Source: Paramacrobiotus metropolitanus
Lineage: Eukaryota; Tardigrada; Eutardigrada; Parachela; Macrobiotidae
DNA: 64,000 nucleotides
Reading direction: 5' to 3'
Assembly (NCBI RefSeq): GCF_019649055.1
Contig: NW_026570222.1
Span: 2,294,001-2,358,000, forward strand
Shown here: positions 35,831-47,900 of the stretch, piece by piece
How positions within the stretch are numbered: position 1 is the stretch's first letter
Layout of the letters: each line of letters starts with the position of its first letter
The notes under the pieces: model-generated
The model's database searches: none
Told to the model about the DNA's origin: nothing
Seen by the model: the letters and a program-made list of their open reading frames with translations, nothing else
Program-made: the position numbers and the translations under genes

Positions 35831-38800
35831 GTTTGAGTTTTATCACCCAAATAAAAGGTTGTAATGTTAAATGATATCTTGCGAATATCGCAACAACTAT
35901 CTGCTGTGTGACCTTTCCGACGATTTGCTTGCGGGGCACGATTACTAATACATCTCAGAGCAATGAATGGTGCGATATTGAGTTTATAAAACCCTTAGCT
36001 TTCACTGGTGCCACCATAAAACGCTATGTGGAATTTTGCGGACGGTCTTGATTGGTTGGTTAGGGCTTTCCTACCACTGTGCGATTGCAGCGTGCGTTGG
36101 CGCAGTTGGAGACGAAGAAGGCGGTCGAATAAGCTGACGATGGAGAGCGCCGTTGGTAGCTTGTAGCTACTACTAGTAATGACTGCCGTCTGACCAGCTT
36201 CCGCAACCTGAAGACGTAAACAAGCATTTTTACTGACCATTGCTTCAAAGTTAAGCTGAATGAAATTTGACGAAGGAGTATATTATATCATAAAAGGTAA
36301 AAACATACTGATAGTTTGAAACATACTGTAGCTTACCATTAGTAATGGTTAATTTCATATAATGCTTTAAACATAGTAACATTCAAACGATCAGTTTTCA
36401 AAAATATTGCAGCATTTGTAGACAGTAATGACCGTAACTAGTGAAAGCCAAAAACTGTTAATTTGTTATCCGCACGTCGATGCATAAATAACATTAGAAA
36501 CGTGCTAGCTTTGATATTCGAATTACCAAATCATAACTAGTTAATACCCATTAAAATATCAGTAGCGGGATCGAACAATTAATTTTAGTAGCGGGAGTGT
36601 ACAATGCTACGATTGCTATGTACAGTATAACACATTTTCAGACTATTCTTTACATTATCGTGCGTATGTTAAATCGTGAAATTGACTTCTTACATGTTGC
36701 TCTTATACATTCACAACAGAATTGTTTGTCCAGTTAAACATCAAAGTTACGGATGTTATTTTGTCATTCTATGTGCAAGTATACTTTCCATAGCATCAGC
36801 AGTTGAATATTAGAGTTGATAATGGTAATCATAAGTATTAACGAAAACAAGCTAAATAAGTAGCCCTTTTTAAAATAATACCTTTGTCCTTTATCAACCC
36901 AAACCGGCAGTTCTTTTTGCTTCGAATTCTGGGACAGGGTAGCTGTACGCAAGGTCACGGAGATCCCAGGCGACAACCGGATATTATTGTCAGTGCTTTT
37001 TGCTCCGGGATTCAAACTTGTCTATACGCAACGAAATGCTTAATCAGGAGTAGATCAAATAATCTGAGTGTACTAAGAAGCGCTTTATTAACGGTCACGA
37101 TATCCGATCGCCAGTACTAGTGCAGTACTGAAGATTATGGAGAATAATTGCTATATACTTTTCATGAAAATTATTTTCAAATGAGCAAATCCAACCAGCG
37201 CAAAGTAATACGATAATATTACGCAATTAAACACAATAAAACCTATCAGCTTTGCAAAAAATATCGAACACTTCATCATCCAGCGTGAGTTTATTTAGAA
37301 AAATTATGAATCAGTATCTCAGCATGTGGAAAGATTATCAATATTATTTGGTGTGTTTTCGATTAATTTATCTTAGGAAAACCCAAATGGTTCTATTGTA
37401 CTTGCCGGATATCACTGATAAGAAATAGAGCAACCTTATCAGGACGACCAAATGCGCGAGCATATTTTCATCGAATATTGGCACGCTGTCTGCGAAACTG
37501 TTGATTCATTTGAATTGAAATATGAATGACAACCTGGAATTAATGGTAGCTAGATTTAGCACAAACATACATTGCGCACCGGTACTTGTAGTTGTACAAA
37601 CGTAAACTAACCACTTTTAATATTTTTACTGCCCTTAACATGCAGTAACATACGTGTTCAAATTTTAAAGGAAGCCCGCATCAATATACAATATACTTGC
37701 CGATCGAGCGGGTGTAGCTTCGTGTTTTGGCAACGAATTACTCTAGTTTTCAAATCGTGATTGTATCATTTAATCATATATGTAATTAGAGGATATGATT
37801 AAAGGATATACTGTACCACGAACGAATATCCTTTACTCATATCCTCAAAATTATTTTCGCACTTCCAAATTGGATATACAATAAAACTCACACCTTGTTT
37901 GTGTATCTGCTGCAGCTGTCTGCTGCAGTATAACATTAACTTATTGCAAAATCTGTAATAATATATTAATACGACATCTATCTAGCTATAGCAGTTCGAA
38001 GAATATATATCCAAGAAATCATTCTTCGTCACCAGCAACACCAGTTATCGTATTAAACTGCACCCTTCTTGCGATGATGTATCAATATTATCGCTAGCGC
38101 TAAAATAGCGGCAACATTTAGAGTGTCTTAAAGTACTTGCATTTATTCTCGAACAAGGTCAGAGCAAAGTGCCGAAAATTTAGGTAAATAAAAAAAAACA
38201 ACGTTTATTGCGATACAGTCTCTACCCAGGCCGGAAGTCGTGGAATTACTGCCAGAACATTATTCTTATAGCTGCGTGAAAACCAGGACAGTATTAATTG
38301 TTCATGTTCATACATTTCGAACTTATATATATGCTTCCTTCTTCCGTCTTATTGTCGCTTAGTCTCCCGACATTAAAGAAAATTAACGTTTGCTTGTTTC
38401 AGTACAGATACTACGGCGTAATAGTAATCTTAACGTGTTGTACATAAAAAAATTAAAATGAAGGCATGGATTAGTAGTTTTATCTTCGCATGCATACGGT
38501 TAATCCAGCCAGTATCTGTATGGAGGTACGAAACAGCCGGTGATAAAATAATGGTATTAAAGGTATATATGCAAATTTTTGGCGTTGCTATAAATAGTGA
38601 AATTAAGTCAATAGGACCAAACCAAGTCATTTGTAATTCGTGCACGTGCCACTAGGCCGTTTAGTTGCGTTTCAAAGCAAGCCGCGGTTAACAAGGAATA
38701 AGAGGCCAAAATAGCGGAATGATTAGTGTCCCAGTGCCCAGTGCTATTCGAAATTTCTCCATTTCCTTGTCTGATTACGCATGCGTAGAAATTACAGATG

Positions 38801-40530
38801 GAAAAAACAAAACCTGTGCTTTCTTCATTTCGCGATAAAAATTCCGCGCAAATTATGTATGTAAAATTGTAGCGAGCGTGCTTAGAGTTCGGCAAGGATT
38901 TACGTAAAAAGACAATTAATTGAAAAGCTGCTCAGTGTCATAGACGTCAGATGTTACTGCAAGTCTACACAACTTGTGCAAAATTTAGCTACGAGCAGTA
39001 GTGCTACTTTGTGTTTTCTGATGCTAATTAGACAGAAAAAGATGATTTAATGTCGAAAAAACCATCCAGACATTCGCATTCCGACAAAACAAAAATGCGA
39101 GTAAAATGACCGAAGCCGGCAGGCAACTGGTTATTTTTATGGAATTCCTTCGTGAGCTATCCCACGGCAGCATGAACATTACTGCCTGCTAGTGTAAATT
39201 CACAGCGGCTAAAAAGAAATAAAATTGTCAGAATCTTGTGGAAATAAGGTTTAGAATGACTGAGCCGCATACACCGTTTAACCATATCTAAATGAGCGGT
39301 GCCTTTCATCCAACGGAGCAGGTATATCCAAGGTGCAGCAGGACACACTATGTTTGGCATGTGTGGTCTTGCCGACCTTTTGACTATCAAGGCCGTAAAA
39401 ATCATATTGGCGTCATTAAAATCCTTGTACTGCCGAACAGCCGGCGGTATGCCTGTGGCTCAACTTGATACATTGTTGCAGTAAATATTGAATGCTAACC
39501 CGCCAATATGTAAGTGCCTTCATGTACTCTGTAGAATACATAACATTTAGCCGTCGGATTTTAAATTAGAATATCGTAATTATTATTGAAATAACCGCAA
39601 CATATCGGCAAAGTATCCCCGTAAACAATAAACAACATGCTAACAAAATTCGCACTGGCACATAATCAAATTGATAAATTTGCGCTTAGTGAATTTTTTC
39701 GAGTAATTTTAGTTGCATCTATGGATGGATTCTAAATTAATGGATTCTAAATTTCAGTACGTATACAAGATTGGCTACATGTAAGTAGAAGTATATGTCG
39801 AAACATACCCTTGTTTTACAATTTTGTCTTACATGTTCACAATGCATGCACAAAGTAAAGCGCACAGCGGTCTTTTTAAAATATAAGGTGGCGTATTACT
39901 CAAGATGAAATTCGACTGCTTTGTTTGCTGCTGATGATGATGATATTATTCGGGTCCAAGCGTTTACGCCCCCAACTCGGTCCCATGATTAAAGTTAAAA
40001 CAATGAAGCATGCCATATCTCTGGACTTCGGTCAAGCAGCGGAAAGCGCCCACAAAAATCTTACTTCCGGAAGCAAAAAAAGATTTTGCAAAAAATTGGA
40101 AGAAAAGGAACTTAGGTCGTCGGTTTGCGCAGAAAATTCGAGTGGAACGTGGAAAGATTGAGGTGCATGCGCTATACTTGCGTGTTGCGAATTATTATAA
40201 TAAGTATAATAATAATTTACTAAAAATAAATAATAAATATATAATCCAGATGCATAACATGGTGCACGGCTGCCAATTTGTAATGTTGTGAGTGCCGTTT
40301 TATCGACAATTGACCTGGAAATCATTGGAACCGCTGTTAACCGTTTTGTGGCGCGGTCAGAAGGCATAAGGCATTAAACTCATGCCGTACTTGAGGGGAT
40401 CACATCTGCAACACTTATTCGACCGGTAAAGCTCAAGCAACCGGCAAAGTTTTTTGCCTAGCTAAAATGGAAAACCTTTTCATTGCTCTTTTTTTGACAC
40501 ATGATGGTAGGAGTACTTTTGTTTGAATGA
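35831..40530. other. Gene-free stretch upstream of caudal
   Basis: About 4.7 kb without a supportable gene. Short frames occur but none shows a domain, good splice context or coding bias. It contains a strong hairpin (37789-37846) and AT-rich sequence. Upstream control sequence for caudal is likely here, by position only. Confidence 0.5.
37789..37846. repeat. Hairpin with 21-bp arms
   Basis: GAGGATATGATTAAAGGATA on the left pairs with ATATCCTTTACTCATATCCTC on the right, with about one mismatch and a 15-nt loop. No gene boundary is near. Its role is unknown. Confidence 0.7.
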
Positions 40531-41265
40531 CGGTGAAATTTTGGGGTAATTCTAGTTAACGTTACTGGAAGCGGTACCGGTGATGGTACTGGCACTGGTC
40601 GTGGTACCCCTTGTGGGACTGTACTGGTAGTTGCAATGGGACCGGTATTGGTTATGGTAGTGGTACTTCTGCTAAACAATTTTTGTTTTTCTTTTTCAAG
40701 GTTGCTATGGTTTCTCAAGCTATCCTGGGTTTCTTAAGTTTCAGATTTCTCCGGCTTCCTTGATTTTATTGAATTTCTTCAGTTTTTAGCTTTCTCAGAT
40801 TATTCTCTCTGTGATAGATTTTTTATTTTTTTTAAATTTCCATAAATTTCTTAGCTCTCTTTGGTTTCATAGATTCCTTGGATTTATAGATTTTTTAGGT
40901 ATAAAGCTGTAAACGGTAAATTATGTCCTGAACTTGAACAAAAAAGGATACGCGTAAAATTAACCGCGAAGCACACTTCTCCTAGCATTGCTATCCAGTT
41001 TTTTCTTGCTTAATGTTTGATACTGCACTTTAAATAAACTAAAAAACGTTAAGACGTTTAAATAAACGAAAACTGAAATTGAGCAGTATAGCAGAAGTAC
41101 CACTAACCTAACCAGTACCGATCCCGTTACCACTACCAGTACCAGTCCCACAACGGTACTAGTACTACGACCAGTGCCAGTATCGTCACCAGTACCGCTA
41201 CCAGTAACACTACCAGTATATGTCCAGTAACAGTAACGTTCACTAGAATTCACCCAAAATTTTGC
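40531..41265. mobile_element. Foldback-like element with GGTACTGG-repeat arms
   Basis: The left arm (about 40531-40680) and right arm (about 41090-41265) are inverted copies at roughly 80% identity. Each starts at its outer end with AAATTTTGGG, AATTCTAG and AACGTTACTG. It then runs into a minisatellite of GGTACTGG/GGTAGTGG-type units (on the right as CCAGTACC), and ends inward with GTGGTACTTCTGCT. Between the arms are about 400 bp of T-rich sequence and no transposase. Long inverted repeats made of short tandem units are the mark of foldback elements. Confidence 0.7.
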
Positions 41266-41920
41266 CGCATACGCGTTAGTCTCGCCCGCTGTAATGGTGA
41301 CCTGTGCAACGAAGCGAAAATCCCGTCTAACTTGTGCGCATCAAGGAATTTAGCATTGTACTGTAAAATGGCGATTTGGGGCCATCTGATGTGAAATACC
41401 GATCCTGGTGGTGGCGATCCAGGCAGATTACCGTTCACGTTTTCGAAACTCCCTTTGACGCTAAATAAAGTATTTCGGTTCGTACTAATAAGTTAGAAAA
41501 TATAAGTTAATAAGATAAAAATGTAACGTGTTTGAAGATTTTGATACTGAATTTTTCTTCGTTTTAAAACCGATTGGGACTTCAGTCGTACGGAAATGGA
41601 TCGGGTTTCTTCATTGGAAAACGCAGTTATTCATATTAACTGATCGAAAATCACAGATAACTGAAGTGCATATTGATAAATAGCGCATTCGTTGGACCTC
41701 AGAAATCAAAATTGAAATATTTTTAGAATAACAACTCAAACGAACGAAATTGGGGCTCTGTTTTGAAAGCTCTTGTCTGCGATTGCCGCTAGCTAAACGT
41801 TAACGCAAATAAAAAATTTCAAGCAAAATCAAGCATCACGGACGAAAAATGCCATCTAGTATAGACAGCATTTGGCAAATTGAGTTAAATTCGCGAAGAT
41901 CGGCCCGCATCGTCTCGCGA
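41266..41920. other. Short intergenic stretch below the CNG gene
   Basis: This holds the 3' flank of the CNG channel gene. No gene is visible. Confidence 0.5.
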
Positions 41921-44900
41921 TCATCGTGCCATTCGTTGGTCATCGGACTGCTCTGTTTGGTCGTCGACAGACTTCTGATGCATGAGCGGCGGACGGCTGG
42001 AAATATCCACTTCGGATGCGGGAAGCGTCTTGGCTCTTATTCGACGCCGTTGGAGATTATCTTCCAGTTTCGTTATTCGTTGCTTGAGCTTCTGTTGCGA
42101 ACTAGAATATTCGGCAAGAAGGCGAGCAAACCTGGTTTGCACATTGTCTACATCGACCTCGAGACGGTCAACTTTGTCGACGACATTCTGCTGCCGCTTC
42201 TCCGCTTCCCTCACCGCCTCTTCATCCAGCAAGCCGTCTTTCATGAGAATCTGTCGACCCCGTTCAATGAGTTTCTTTTTAGCTTCCGGATATTCTGTTA
42301 GTGCATCCCAAAGGTCGTCTTTCGACAGGCAAAACAAATCGGAATATCCAATGCTGCGGACGTTGGCGGTGCGGCGATTGCCGGTTTTGTTTCCCACGAT
42401 GTTCAGAATAGAAATCTCACCGAAGACACTTCCGTCGCTTAGTGTGACGAAAATAGTTACACCGTCGTCAGCTACTACGCTCAGACGGCCGCGCTTGACT
42501 ATGTACATTTCCTTCCCGATGTCACCCTTTCTACAGATGTAATCCCCCGGAGAAAACACCTAAAAAAGACAGAAATCCAAGTGTTCCATGAAAGCTTCAC
42601 TGAGATCATAAAATCTAGCATTTCGAAAAGGAAATTTGGGCGAAACTCCCAATAACAGAGAAAATCGGTAAATTTACGGTTCCATTGCAATTCTGCGTGC
42701 TCATTTTCCTGTAAATTAATGATATTACTGTACATACATCCATGTATCCAAAACACCCACGACTTGGAGAATTTTTAAAGGTGTATAATTAAGCAATATC
42801 AAAAAATTTTTGTGATGTACGTTGATGTTACCTGCAGCTTTAGTTTGAGAACCAGCTCAACAAGAAGACCGGGTTCCACATCTTGGAAGATGCTGACTCT
42901 TTTCAGTGTGTCCAGATGAACATGCATGGCTATTTCCGCTTTCAGTTTATCCGGCAGTGACGACAAAACCGATTCTTCATCCAAAGACTGCTTGTTGGAC
43001 CACAAGTAATCAAACCATTTTATCACCCGGTTTTCAAGCTCTTTGCCGACCTATGCAAGAAGTGTAACGTCAAGTTGCCATTTGTTTGTTAACGGTACCG
43101 GCGGTTGCGCTTACTTTACGGAACTCCATGTACTGCTTCACGCCGTCCATGCGATTCTGAAACTCGACCCGCGACGCATTCATGTTACTGATCATGCTGC
43201 CGACATTACCGACGATGGTGGCGAAGATCAAGACCCCAATCAAAAAGTCTATGATAACGAAGACATACTCCCCTTCCCGAACCGGTCCTGGTACTTCCCC
43301 GATGGTGGTCAGTGTCAGTGTAGACCAATAAAAACTCCAGACGTACTTCTGAATCAATGGATCATCATCATTGGTTACCGGCTTCGTAATATTAGTACTG
43401 TTATTGCTGCCGCAGCAGTTTTCCACAGGCGGTAGGGTCGTTGAATGAGTGAGTCCGTTCATGTGGGGTTGAATTTCTGGCAGTTTGTTTATCCGCCAGT
43501 AGGCGGCACCTGGATACACCCATGCATCGGACGCTAATCCAATCCCTTTACTGATGGCATAATACACGCAACCGTTCAGGTGAATAATGACGATGATGGT
43601 TAAAATCAAATTGCCGATGCGGAACGCCTGAAAAGGGAATAATTTATTTATTTTCTCGGTGTGTACACGAAGCGCAGAAGGTATTGATTTTTCTGCAGGG
43701 ATACAGCCAGGATCATCCATACATTAGGGAAATTTGTTCGGGTTTCCGTGCGGTAAGTGAATTCCGATAACCGGCCAATGCGCAGTACTCGATTGACGCG
43801 CACTATTGGATAAGGGGCGGCCAGTCCGGTGTATATAAATGCGAGATCCGTCGGAAGTATACTGGCCAGGTCCATCTTGGAAGTGAAGCTTTTTACGTAA
43901 GCGCGTATCAGTTTTCTTGGTTCTCGCACTAGTAAACCCTGTTCCAGATGACCTACCAAAATTAATTAATATGGTGAGATAAGCCCAGTTGTATCACTAG
44001 AAGTACAGTGCAGTTTTTCTTCGAAGCTGTTAAGCGGGGGCGATCAACTGGATATGACATTATGGCTATAAGTATACTTACGATTAATAAAGACATGAAT
44101 TCTGATGCGATTTTGCAACTTTTATGATTGTAAATTTAATACAGCACTGGCGACTAATAGCAAAACATACCCGTTAAAACATGCACCACCTGCAACAAAA
44201 AAGGACAGAATTATGATGAGTTTGAGTACAGTATCTGTAATACATTAACAAACGCAGCGGGTAATTACACCGTGCCATATTTTATACCGGTGTGTAAAAA
44301 ATTCTTACCATATCCACCAAATACATAAAATCGCTGATGTAGTCGAAAACGAACCAAACAACCATGTAGTCACGCTGTAACTCATCGAAAACGGTACGCG
44401 GAAGAATTATCACAATATTGTAGATGATGGCAATGGAAAGAATCGCCAACCAACGGTAGTACGCGTTACTGGATGGATCGATAACCCACTCGGGACGGAA
44501 TCTGCACATGTCAGAGAAACACACAATCGTGATGCACATATCCATTGTGAATCTTCGTTATTAAGCTTTTTTAAAATGCGGAGGCCATTTTTTTACCTGA
44601 ATCCCCAAATCCGGAAATTGGGATCAGTTTTCGGATCGCGGTTGAGTACCGGTGGAGGAGGCGGGGCGCTGTTCTTCTCTTCGTCCGGATCTTCTTCGCC
44701 GGTAAATTGGCGCCGGAACCATCGTGCGCGGTGCTGTAGCCATACACGAAAATTAATATACTCCAGGTCGGATAGAAATGCCGAACACTGTTCATTACAT
44801 ATTGTACTGCACTCCACTTACGCGAATTAGACGAAGAATGCGGCCAATAATGCTCTGTGGTATGACATCCTGGGATAGCGGATCTTCCACATGCACCGGA

Positions 44901-44941
44901 TCGTGCGCGGCTCGGGTTGCCGGGGGTGGAGCCGCAGATTT
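41921..44941 (-). CDS. CNGA: Cyclic-nucleotide-gated cation channel, alpha subunit (5' end missing)
   Basis: Eight exons in consistent phase: 44822-44941, 44597-44787, 44309-44501, 44171-44189, 43723-43952, 43115-43627, 42832-43050 and 41921-42559, covering about 707 aa. A proline-rich N-terminal region is followed by the S1 region ([20 protein letters not shown]), S2-S3, the [13 protein letters not shown] and S4 segment, and S5. The pore is [11 protein letters not shown], whose glutamate is the selectivity residue. S6 and the start of the C-linker ([13 protein letters not shown]) follow, then the C-linker ([10 protein letters not shown]) and the cyclic-nucleotide-binding domain ([47 protein letters not shown]). 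A C-terminal coiled coil ([12 protein letters not shown]) matches the CLZ trimerisation helix found only in alpha subunits. Such channels open on cGMP or cAMP in sensory neurons. The first exon was not found. Confidence 0.93.
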
Positions 44942-47900
44942 CTGCAAATTTATGCCGGTATTAGCGTTGTTAGTTTATGTGTGAAGAGTACGTCGTTGTT
45001 TCTTCGTGTAGAAAATCAAGCATTTTATGTTAATAAGACAGAAGCCTTAATTATTCACTCAAGTACAGTAAGTAATACTTACACTGAAATGAATATTTTT
45101 ATAAATCTAGTCTGGCACAGTATACTGATATTTATAAATAATGTGAGATATGTAAATATCAATTTTGCATAGCGATAATTTTATTTAACTGCTGCTAATG
45201 TGGCACAAATAACGTCATCCTGCAGGGATTATATTCAGACGTACAAAAAATTTTATTAATTTTTTTAGCTGCTCATAATGCTCGCGCTTGTTTCACACTG
45301 TGATGGAGCAATAAGAATAATATGCCTATCCACCGATCGATGCCAACATGAATTATTTTCTATTAATTCAGCTCGCGTAAAATAGACATTTGACGTCAGT
45401 TTCAATCACATGCAATACTTCCGGTTAAAGAACTTTTATGCCGACATGCTCTTCACCCCACAACTAGGCAGATGCCAGATAAACGCAGACGACCGAAATA
45501 GCAGAATAACGCGGCGCATTGTGCAGTGCAACGTTATCACAATATCAAACTACCAAAATTATCATCCCATTCCTAACAATAAAAGAAACAAAATCTGCAG
45601 TTTATGCAGTTTGCTGGTACCTTCGCTTCTGACACTATGTAACGCGCAGCCGCACGACTGGATATCATGCGATATGGTGATCCTTTGCATACGAGCGACG
45701 GTTGTGGCTCATTGACTGAAGACGAACTCCCAAAATGATCTCGCATTGTCATAATAAAAATCGAATAAATCAAGATGTAAATCAAAACATATTTTACACT
45801 ACTTGGACGTGCAATCAATATATTGCCGACGCGAGTGCGGGAGTTATATGAGGGTGCAGCGGCAATATGGACGTCCTTACATAAAAGAATGGGGTGCGTA
45901 GGGAAAAAAATCATTATCGTACCCATGCGTAAATAAGAGCGCTATGGGAATGCCAGGTTCGCAAAACCGTACAGAGTGCTCGGGATGCATTAATGGCAGA
46001 ACCCTTATTACGTAGCGGAAATGTACCCTGGTGTGTGTACATGATCATATTAAGACAACTTTAAGACTGATCGCGATCGCTGTTAGATCTGACTACAGCT
46101 ACCGATTACACGTTCAGTGTTGTAAGTTTTTGAAATTTGGTTTGCTCAAGGAATGGGGCCTATTGGAAGAAGGAGTTGCTACAGAACTAAATCGCTTAGT
46201 AAATTAGTTGGTTTTATTCTGCGCAAAAAAATCGATAACTGAATACTACAGTTGCGGTTGTTGCAATTGCAGACAGTGCTAATCGAATCGGCGAGATTTA
46301 AGAGTGCAATATGTGACTGGCCTGCAGTTAGCAAGCACACATATCACACATTACGTTAGCCGAATAGTTTACACTCTCCTAATGTGCCTAATTTGTGTGA
46401 CTTCGTTTTGCGCTCAAGATACGAAGTGGTTTGTCAGACTTTTTACAGTATTTTTCTTTTTATTACATGAATGCAATTATAATGTGTCATAAATTTAGCA
46501 TTGGGAGCATGGCGACGGAAGTTCATGGCGGCTAATTTATTAGTATTTGTAGTAAATATGTCGCGCGCAAACTGACCGGATCTTTGACGATTCAGTCTTA
46601 TGGCTGCAAAGCCATATACAACACATATTTCTAGCGTAGAATGTGGATGCTTGTTCGGGTGTTCCCTGTCAACTCCGCTGCTGTTTGCATAATAATGCAA
46701 CAGTACTGTAGAGTACAACGAACCAGTTTTTAGGTATGCATGACAAATTACCTCTCCAGTCCCGTTTTTTTGCGTGCCATTTGGAAGGCTTTTGCTTGTG
46801 GTAGGTTTGTCACTGTTGGTGGCCACGGTTGTTCCGTTTTGTGGATTATATTATCGAAAGACTCCGGTCACGGTAAAGGAGAATCGTAGGTTTTTACAGT
46901 CGCTTTTTGGGTCCAGCGGAAGTAACGGTGTGGTCATAAAATCCAGTCCAGATAGGTCGGTGTTAGCTATCGACTCTAAAAGATGCACGATTAATTACTA
47001 ACGGATAAACAAACAGTTAAACAACTAATGTTCTTTTCATATAAAACATAAATTTAATGTCTTAAAATTTTGGAACTGTACGTAGCATCTTGTCGCCAAA
47101 ATATTTTTCACTAAATAACGCCACTGCGGTGCCGAGTGGCTTTTGCAAATGCTTGAACACTAATATACCAGATAAAAAAAAATCCTACTCTTGGAAAAAC
47201 TATTATTCCTGCTCTTGTAGATCTCGCAACTCTACAAATTAGCCACCAGTCGCGTGTGTTCACTTAAAGTAACGAAAGTTGAAATATGATAGCGTTCTTT
47301 CGCTCGCGCTGGGATTGGAAAAAACAAGAAACATTATCACAGATAAGTTATTTAAGTTATATACGTGTAATGGTAATTGTTACCTTACACTAATTTTGTA
47401 AAATCATAAAATATTCGATGGTACGTACAGATAGTTTGATGTTTTTGTAAGTCCAAAGATACAAAACACTAGTTGCCGTGGTTTGTATATCGATCTTTAA
47501 CATTAACTACCTTTCGATTGAATTATGTTAATTAATGCTTGTTTGGCAATAAAATTCTGGGCCTTACTTGGGATAACCACGGAGAGGCGACGACAAGCAA
47601 GCAACCATTTCAATTTGTAACACCATGTTAAGAACGTTTATGAAATAATTACCGTATGCTAAGGCATGCAGCATGCCCGCTATGGTAGATTAGTGGTGCA
47701 GGACACAAGAACAAATTGTATACCACTGGCGATTTAAAAAGTCGATACGAAACCGGCGTCAGGAATTTTGTAGGCAGGAGCTTATATCTCACGCAAATTT
47801 TGATGTAAATGGGATGCTGCAGCACCTTTGCACATGACGTCTGTATTCGCGCATCAGAAATCAATTTTGCACTACTGACTACACACTTTGAGTCATCTTC

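Noticed and set aside
35518-35874. 118-codon plus-strand frame
   Set aside because: Antisense of the caudal N-terminal exon.
41982-42542. 186-codon plus-strand frame rich in serine and arginine
   Set aside because: It is the antisense shadow of the CNG nucleotide-binding exon, whose minus-strand reading is unambiguous.
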